Assembly (NCBI GenBank): GCA_945957335.1
Contig: CAMFLJ010000145.1
Coordinates: forward strand, 1-8,776
Source of the DNA: an uncultured Actinomycetes bacterium
Lineage (GTDB): Bacteria; Actinomycetota; Acidimicrobiia; Acidimicrobiales; Acidimicrobilacustridaceae
Length of the DNA stretch: 8,776 nucleotides
Reading direction: 5' to 3'
The notes under the pieces were generated by a model. It was given only the letters and a program-made list of their open reading frames with translations. It did no database searches and was not told the DNA's origin. Numbering within the stretch: position 1 is the stretch's first letter; each line of letters opens with the position of its first letter. Of the stretch, positions 5,574-8,776 are shown one piece after another. The position numbers were made by a program, and so were the translations under genes.

Positions 5574-6488
5574 TCAGCTGGCCCGGCGGGCCTCGGCCAG
5601 GCGGTCGAACACGCGGATGAGCTCGTGGGCGTCGGCCGTGAACTCGTCGGCCCCGAGGGCGAGGGCGGTGTCGCGGTCGCCGACGGCCCGGCCCCCCAGC
5701 ACCACCGGGCAGCCGATCTCGGCGTGCACGGCGGCGACGGCCTCGGCGATGGCTTCGGGGGTGGAGCCGTTGGTGGAGCTGATGCCGACGCCGATGAGGC
5801 GCTCGGCGGTGCGGGCGGCGTCGACGAACGAGGCCGCCGGGGTGTCGGCGCCGAGGTCGACGACGGTGAAGCCGGTGCCGCGCAGCAGGTCGGCGGCGAG
5901 GGCGACGGGCACGCCGTGGTGGTCGCCGGGGGGCGCCCCGACCACCACCGCGCCGCGCTTGCGGCCACGGCGGGAGAAGCGGGGGCCGAGGCGGCCGATG
6001 AGGCGCAGCATCACGACCGACGCACGGTGCTCCTCGGCCACGCTGACCTTTCCGTTGGCCCAGTCGTCGCCGATGCGCTCCATGGCCGGCCCGAGCACCT
6101 CGAGGTAGACGTCCTCGGGCTCGACCCCGGCGGTGAGCGCGTTCTCGATGATCACCCAGGCGCCGGCCTCGTCGCCGGCGAGGAGCCGGTCCTCGAGGCG
6201 CACGTGGTAGTCGTTGCGGCGGCGCCGGCCTTTCCCGGCCCCGGCGGGCGGAGGGCCCCCGACGGCCGCGCTGCCGGCCCGGCCCGAGGCCAGCGCGTCG
6301 ACGTCGCTCACCCGCACGCGCCACTCCGACCCCGCCTTGGTGGCGGGGAGGCGCCCGGTGCGCACGTAGCGGTAGGCGGTCATGTAGTGGACGCCCAGCC
6401 GCTCGGCGGCCTCGGTGAGTGGGATGGACTCGCTCGGCACGGCACCTCGTGGACCGATCGGGGCCCGCTCGCGCGGGCCATTCAGCAC
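5574..6488 (-). CDS. Cobalamin-binding transcriptional regulator, CarH/LitR-like sensor with excisionase-type HTH
   Basis: This 304-aa protein is probably a B12-dependent, possibly light-responsive regulator. Residues 22-66 form an excisionase/MerR-like helix-turn-helix (LTEAAERLGVHYMTAYRYVR, then GRLPATKAGSEWRV). A glycine/basic linker (about 68-92) leads to a B12-binding helical cap (about 95-170) and a Rossmann-like B12 domain (about 178-300). The cap carries the CarH signature Trp-x9-Glu-His (W143, E153, H154), which holds adenosylcobalamin in CarH. The lower-ligand motif reads GDHHGVP, with H191 as expected ligand; the usual DxHxxG has Pro at the last position. SSTNGS (237-242) and LGGRA (264-268) fit the nucleotide-loop region. 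GTG 6488 is preferred because GGAGGAG lies eight bases upstream. The domain call is firm; light sensing is inference. Confidence 0.88.
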   Translation of the reverse strand: MLNGPRERAPIGPRGAVPSESIPLTEAAERLGVHYMTAYRYVRTGRLPATKAGSEWRVRVSDVDALASGRAGSAAVGGPPPAGAGKGRRRRNDYHVRLEDRLLAGDEAGAWVIIENALTAGVEPEDVYLEVLGPAMERIGDDWANGKVSVAEEHRASVVMLRLIGRLGPRFSRRGRKRGAVVVGAPPGDHHGVPVALAADLLRGTGFTVVDLGADTPAASFVDAARTAERLIGVGISSTNGSTPEAIAEAVAAVHAEIGCPVVLGGRAVGDRDTALALGADEFTADAHELIRVFDRLAEARRAS

Positions 6489-6492
6489 TGAA
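6481..6492. promoter_or_regulatory. Dyad over the sensor gene's start codon, candidate autoregulatory site
   Basis: TTCAG-CA-CTGAA is a perfect 5-bp dyad that includes the GTG start of the sensor gene. Read on the minus strand, its TTCAGTGCT resembles TTTAGTGCA inside the AT-rich island at 4420-4428 on the plus strand (seven of nine identical). Such a site could serve autoregulation, but the similarity is short and may be chance. Confidence 0.25.
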
Positions 6493-6498
6493 CGTACT

Positions 6499-6516
6499 CC
6501 TCCGGGGCGCCGGAGG
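6499..6516 (-). promoter_or_regulatory. Hairpin enclosing the sensor gene's Shine-Dalgarno site
   Basis: On the minus strand CCTCCGG-CGCC-CCGGAGG makes a perfect 7-bp GC-rich stem with a 4-base loop. The 3' arm contains the GGAGG of the ribosome-binding site and the stem ends ten bases before GTG 6488. If the transcript starts upstream of 6516, the folded form would hide the site and limit translation. Confidence 0.5.
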
Positions 6517-6617
6517 CGGGGTCAGAGCACGGGTTCGGGCCGTCGGTCGGGCCCGCCGGTCCGGCTCCGGCGAGGGCGCGGCCGACCGTGCGGCCCGATG
6601 GAGCCGGCACGCACCGG

Positions 6618-6623
6618 TACGGT
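6618..6623 (+). promoter_or_regulatory. Putative -10 element of the HEPN gene
   Basis: TACGGT fits TANNNT and ends nine bases before ATG 6633, so a transcript would have a leader of only a few bases. GGGGAG directly abuts the ATG, too close for a working Shine-Dalgarno, which also points to a near-leaderless message. It overlaps a small dyad, CACCG-GTA-CGGTG (6612-6624). The rest of the divergent gap 6489-6632 shows only GC-rich sequence. Confidence 0.35.
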
Positions 6624-6632
6624 GACGGGGAG

Positions 6633-7556
6633 ATGACCACCAGCTTCCGTCCCCAGGTGGCCGCCGCCTTCGAGGTCCTGGCGGAGGGCCTCGCGCCCTT
6701 CGTCGACACCCGCATGTCGGAGCTCTACCCCGACGAGGACTGGATCCTCATCGCCTCCGCCAAGCTCGGCAAGCGGCGCGACGTGTTGGTCTCGATCGTC
6801 GACCCGCACTTCCAGCTCGAGGTCATCAACCGGTGGTGGGGGCCGGCGTTCTCGCCGGTGCTGGCCGAGCCGGTGCGCCCCGTCGTCACCGACCTGCGCA
6901 CGGCCCGCAACCACTGGGCCCACCCCGACGCCGACCACCCGTTCGACCTCGACTACGCCCTGCGGGTCCACCGCTGGGCCGAGGAGCTTCTCACCGCCAT
7001 CGACTCGCCCCAGGCCGACGAGCTCGCCGAGCTCGGCGAGTCGTTGCGCTGGGGCTCGCTGCGCGAGACCGCCCGGGAGCACGGCGTGCCCGAGTCCGAG
7101 GTCCTGTTCGAGGAGCTCAAGCGGCTCGAGGAGCAGCAGGCCTCGCTGAACGCCCAGCTCGAGGAGGCCCGCACCGCCGCCACCTCGGCCGCCGGGCGCT
7201 CGCGTGCGATGTCACGCCAGCTGGCCGAGCTGCAGGCCCAGTACGCGGCGGTGGCCGGCCTGCGCGACGACTACCGGGCGCTGCAGGACCAGCTCGACGC
7301 CGAGCGCTCGGTCCGCGACGCCGAGGAGCACGACACCACCGAGCTGCGCGAGCGGCTCGTCGTGGCCGCCGGCTCGTCCGAGCGCCTCGCGGCGGAGGCC
7401 GAGGTGCTGCGCGACGAGCTGGAGCGCACCCGGCGCGAGATGGCCGAGCTCGACCCCGCCCAGACCGAGATCGGCCGGCGCTGGATCTGGCTCGTCGCCG
7501 CGTTGATCGTCGTGCTGGGCGTGCTCATCGCCCTCGTGGGCTACACGCCGCGCTGA
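6633..7556 (+). CDS. Swt1-like HEPN domain protein with coiled coil and C-terminal membrane anchor
   Basis: This 307-aa protein has three parts. Residues about 5-125 look like a Swt1-type HEPN domain: FEVLAEGLAPFVDTRM, then LEVINRWWG, then LRTARNHWAHP. It holds the RNHWAH motif (R92-N93-x3-H97), the RNxxxH arrangement of active HEPN ribonucleases. Residues about 155-272 are a long, Glu/Arg/Leu/Ala-rich coiled coil (for example ELKRLEEQQASLNAQLEEAR). Residues about 284-304 are one hydrophobic helix (WIWLVAALIVVLGVLIALVG) with only three residues after it. The bulk should therefore lie in the cytoplasm, tail-anchored. Swt1-like HEPN domains occur in a eukaryotic RNA endonuclease and in bacterial defence or quality-control proteins. 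RNase activity at the membrane is inference. ATG 6633 is preferred over GTG 6588, whose 15 extra residues are low-complexity and span the putative -10 element. It is divergent from the B12 sensor gene. Confidence 0.83.
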   Translation: MTTSFRPQVAAAFEVLAEGLAPFVDTRMSELYPDEDWILIASAKLGKRRDVLVSIVDPHFQLEVINRWWGPAFSPVLAEPVRPVVTDLRTARNHWAHPDADHPFDLDYALRVHRWAEELLTAIDSPQADELAELGESLRWGSLRETAREHGVPESEVLFEELKRLEEQQASLNAQLEEARTAATSAAGRSRAMSRQLAELQAQYAAVAGLRDDYRALQDQLDAERSVRDAEEHDTTELRERLVVAAGSSERLAAEAEVLRDELERTRREMAELDPAQTEIGRRWIWLVAALIVVLGVLIALVGYTPR

Positions 7557-7562
7557 GCGCCG

Positions 7563-7576
7563 GCGGCCGTGGCCGC
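7563..7576. terminator. GC-rich dyad between convergent genes, possible bidirectional terminator
   Basis: GCGGCC-GT-GGCCGC lies in the 58-base gap between two converging genes, seven bases past the HEPN stop. It could form a strong stem with a CGTG loop in transcripts from either side. No U-tract is present on either strand, so this is a positional inference. Confidence 0.35.
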
Positions 7577-7614
7577 GGCGGCTCCGGAGGGACGGGACAG
7601 CCCGGGAGGCCGGG

Positions 7615-8451
7615 TCAGGCTCGGCCGGAGCGACCGACGAGGCGGGCCACCAACGCGGTCTTCTCGGCGGCCTCCGCATCGTCGAGCACACCGGCGCGGT
7701 GCAGGTCGAGGATCGCCTTCACCAGCACCCGCTCGTCGATCCCGGGCGGCAGGCCCGGCTCGTCGGGGAGGAGGTCGAGGATGGCGTGGCGGGCCGACTC
7801 CGCGGTGTCGGGGCGCAGGCCCTTGATCACCATGTCGGTCGCGGTCCGGGTCGTGATCACGAGCACGGCGCTGGTGAGGCGGTGCTGGATCTCGATGTCG
7901 ACGATGTCGGCGATGTCGACCGTGCGGCGCAGGCCGTTGTGGCGGTCGCGCAGCTCGAGGCGGTCCTTCAGCACGATCAGCTGGTCGCCGATCCGGTCGA
8001 CGTCGGTGGCGAGCACGGTCGGGTGGATCTGCATGACCGGCTCGGGGCCCTCGCTCTTGCGGGACTCCTCGCGGGCCTTGGCCAGCACGCCGGTGACGAC
8101 GGGGGCAGGCCCACCGGTGGGCACGACGACGCCCGGGGGGAGGGGGCGCGGGGTGTGGTCGACCGGCGGAGGCGGCGCGTGGGCGGGCGTGGGCTCGTCG
8201 GTGGACGGCGGCTCGGCGGCGGGGGGCTCGGCCGAGGCGACGGGTGCGACCGGGGTCGGGAGCGGCATGGCGCCGGTCAGCGGCACGGCGGGGAGGCGGC
8301 CCTCGGGCAGGTCGAAGCCCAGGGCGCGGGCGGCGGCCTCGCTGCGGAGGGGAGCGAGGACGGCGGCGTCCTCGCGGGACGCGACGTCGCGAGCTGCCAC
8401 CTGGGCGGCGAGAGCATCGTCGAAGGGCTGGTGGTGCGCGGTGGGTGCCAC
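7615..8451 (-). CDS. PH-like and SHOCT-like domain protein with proline-rich linker
   Basis: This 278-aa protein is not from a family I can name as a whole. Residues 1-48 are Ala-rich and probably helical (about 30-45). Residues about 50-118 are a low-complexity Pro/Ala/Val linker. Residues about 153-228 look like a bacterial PH-like domain: RIGDQLIVLKDRLELRD, VDIADIVDIEI, AVLVITTRTATDMVIKGL and a closing helix ARHAILDLL. Residues about 240-270 (LVKAILDLHRAGVLDDAE) resemble a SHOCT domain, the short C-terminal helical pair with the 'L..L...G.(L/I)(T/D)..E' pattern. PH-like/SHOCT proteins are common in actinobacteria and usually of unknown role, perhaps membrane or oligomer scaffolds. No transmembrane helix is seen. 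The start is GTG 8451, since no in-frame ATG precedes it before a stop. Its Shine-Dalgarno is poor, so the exact start is the weak point. Confidence 0.75.
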   Translation of the reverse strand: MAPTAHHQPFDDALAAQVAARDVASREDAAVLAPLRSEAAARALGFDLPEGRLPAVPLTGAMPLPTPVAPVASAEPPAAEPPSTDEPTPAHAPPPPVDHTPRPLPPGVVVPTGGPAPVVTGVLAKAREESRKSEGPEPVMQIHPTVLATDVDRIGDQLIVLKDRLELRDRHNGLRRTVDIADIVDIEIQHRLTSAVLVITTRTATDMVIKGLRPDTAESARHAILDLLPDEPGLPPGIDERVLVKAILDLHRAGVLDDAEAAEKTALVARLVGRSGRA

Positions 8452-8458
8452 GTTTGTC

Positions 8459-8482
8459 TCATCGGCGTCCTCGCGCCGATGA
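8459..8482. repeat. 24-bp interrupted palindrome in a divergent intergenic region
   Basis: TCATCGGCG (8459-8467) and CGCCGATGA (8474-8482) are perfect 9-base inverted arms around TCCTCG. It sits between the divergent starts at 8451 and 8519, seven bases from the GTG of the PH/SHOCT gene, followed by a second dyad (GAGCGCTC, 8485-8492). It could be an operator for both genes or an RNA hairpin in the PH/SHOCT leader. Confidence 0.45.
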
Positions 8483-8518
8483 TTGAGCGCTCGTCAAAAT
8501 TCCCCAGGGAGCCAAGCC

Positions 8519-8767
8519 ATGAACGACCCCGTGCAGCCCGACCTCCCCGAGCAGGAGGGGCTGACCGAGCCCGAGCTGCCCGAGGTCGACATCGAGGGCG
8601 CCCGGCTCCTCGCCAACGAGGCCCGCGGTCGCCTCCACGAGCAGGGCTTCGACGACGACGAGATCGACGCCTGGGTGCGGGTCTACTTCGAGCAGGGCCA
8701 CGAGGGCACCGTCGACGGCCTGCTGGCGTTCATCGCCGCCGAGCAGGCTGCCGGCCGCAAGCCGTAG
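8519..8767 (+). CDS. Small acidic hypothetical protein, 82 aa
   Basis: I do not recognise a named family. The protein is strongly acidic: a Pro/Glu-rich, probably disordered N-terminus (1-25, LPEQEGLTEPELPEVD), then helix-forming sequence with EGARLLANEARGRLHEQG (26-43), DDDEIDAWVRVYFEQGHEG (45-63) and a final helix (LLAFIAAEQ). There is no signal peptide, Cys or membrane segment. Similar short proteins with a 'DDDEID.W' stretch are, as I recall, frequent in actinobacterial genomes and uncharacterised. ATG 8519 is chosen because GGGAG lies seven bases upstream; a TTG in frame at 8483 would add 12 unlikely residues and lies against the 24-bp palindrome. Transcription diverges from the PH/SHOCT gene across a 67-base gap. 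It ends with TAG just before the window edge. Confidence 0.72.
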   Translation: MNDPVQPDLPEQEGLTEPELPEVDIEGARLLANEARGRLHEQGFDDDEIDAWVRVYFEQGHEGTVDGLLAFIAAEQAAGRKP

Positions 8768-8776
8768 GGCTCAGGC

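Noticed and set aside
4483..6324. 613-codon minus-strand frame suggesting a fusion upstream of the SDR
   Set aside because: The part upstream of 5520 is the wrong frame over the B12 sensor gene and is Arg/Pro-rich. The SDR has its own ATG with GGAGG, and the sensor has its own stop at 5574.
6588..6632. GTG 6588 as the start of the HEPN protein
   Set aside because: The extra 15 residues are low-complexity, the putative -10 element would lie inside the gene, and the conserved domain begins after ATG 6633.
5521..6632. Cobalamin riboswitch near the B12 sensor gene
   Set aside because: No B12-box-like core and no leader of the needed length (about 200 bases) was found. The gaps are 53 and 144 bases.
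8483..8518. TTG 8483 as the start of the small acidic protein
   Set aside because: TTG is rare as a start and has no Shine-Dalgarno here. ATG 8519 has GGGAG at seven bases.
1..8776. CRISPR array, tRNA, rRNA, transposase or phage genes
   Set aside because: No regularly spaced repeats, tRNA-like cloverleaf, rRNA stretch or mobile-element protein was recognised on either strand.

Overview
The window is very GC-rich, third codon positions are mostly G or C, and starts are ATG or GTG behind GGAGG-type Shine-Dalgarno sites or apparently leaderless. A DUF222 protein fragment, a DHRS12-like SDR and a B12-binding regulator point to a high-GC actinobacterium, possibly Acidimicrobiia or a relative. That placement is inference. 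No tRNA, rRNA, CRISPR array, transposase or integrase was seen.

Layout. (1) Positions 1-313 (-): the N-terminal 104 codons of a DUF222 (13E12-type, usually HNH nuclease) protein that runs off the left edge. (2) 415-768 (-): a 117-aa protein of unknown function. Both genes carry the same TAGGGT-N6-ATG start geometry, which suggests leaderless mRNAs. (3) 862-4354 (-): a tightly coupled trio of COG2907 FAD oxidoreductase, DUF1365 (COG3496) protein and cyclopropane-fatty-acid-synthase-family methyltransferase (COG2230), joined by 4-nt GTGA and ATGA overlaps and preceded by an AT-rich island. (4) 4483-5520 (-): a DHRS12-like short-chain dehydrogenase. (5) 5574-6488 (-): an excisionase-type HTH fused to a CarH-like cobalamin-binding sensor, with a hairpin that would bury its Shine-Dalgarno site. 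(6) 6633-7556 (+), divergent from the sensor: a Swt1-like HEPN domain with an intact RNxxxH motif, then a long coiled coil and a C-terminal membrane anchor. (7) 7615-8451 (-): a proline-rich protein with a PH-like domain and a SHOCT-like tail. (8) 8519-8767 (+): an 82-aa acidic protein.

How the parts may work together. FAD protein, DUF1365 and CFA-type methyltransferase co-occur in many bacteria. They belong with light- or singlet-oxygen-responsive lipid modification under LitR/CarH-type or ECF control. Here a B12 sensor with the Trp-x9-Glu-His signature lies upstream of an SDR and the trio on the same strand. The most economical reading is a light/B12-regulated locus that modifies membrane phospholipid acyl chains. 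The regulator (different HTH, altered B12 loop) and the methyltransferase (two altered active-site positions) both depart from the textbook members. The most novel-looking protein outside that locus is the membrane-anchored HEPN coiled-coil protein, which may be an RNase acting at the membrane.
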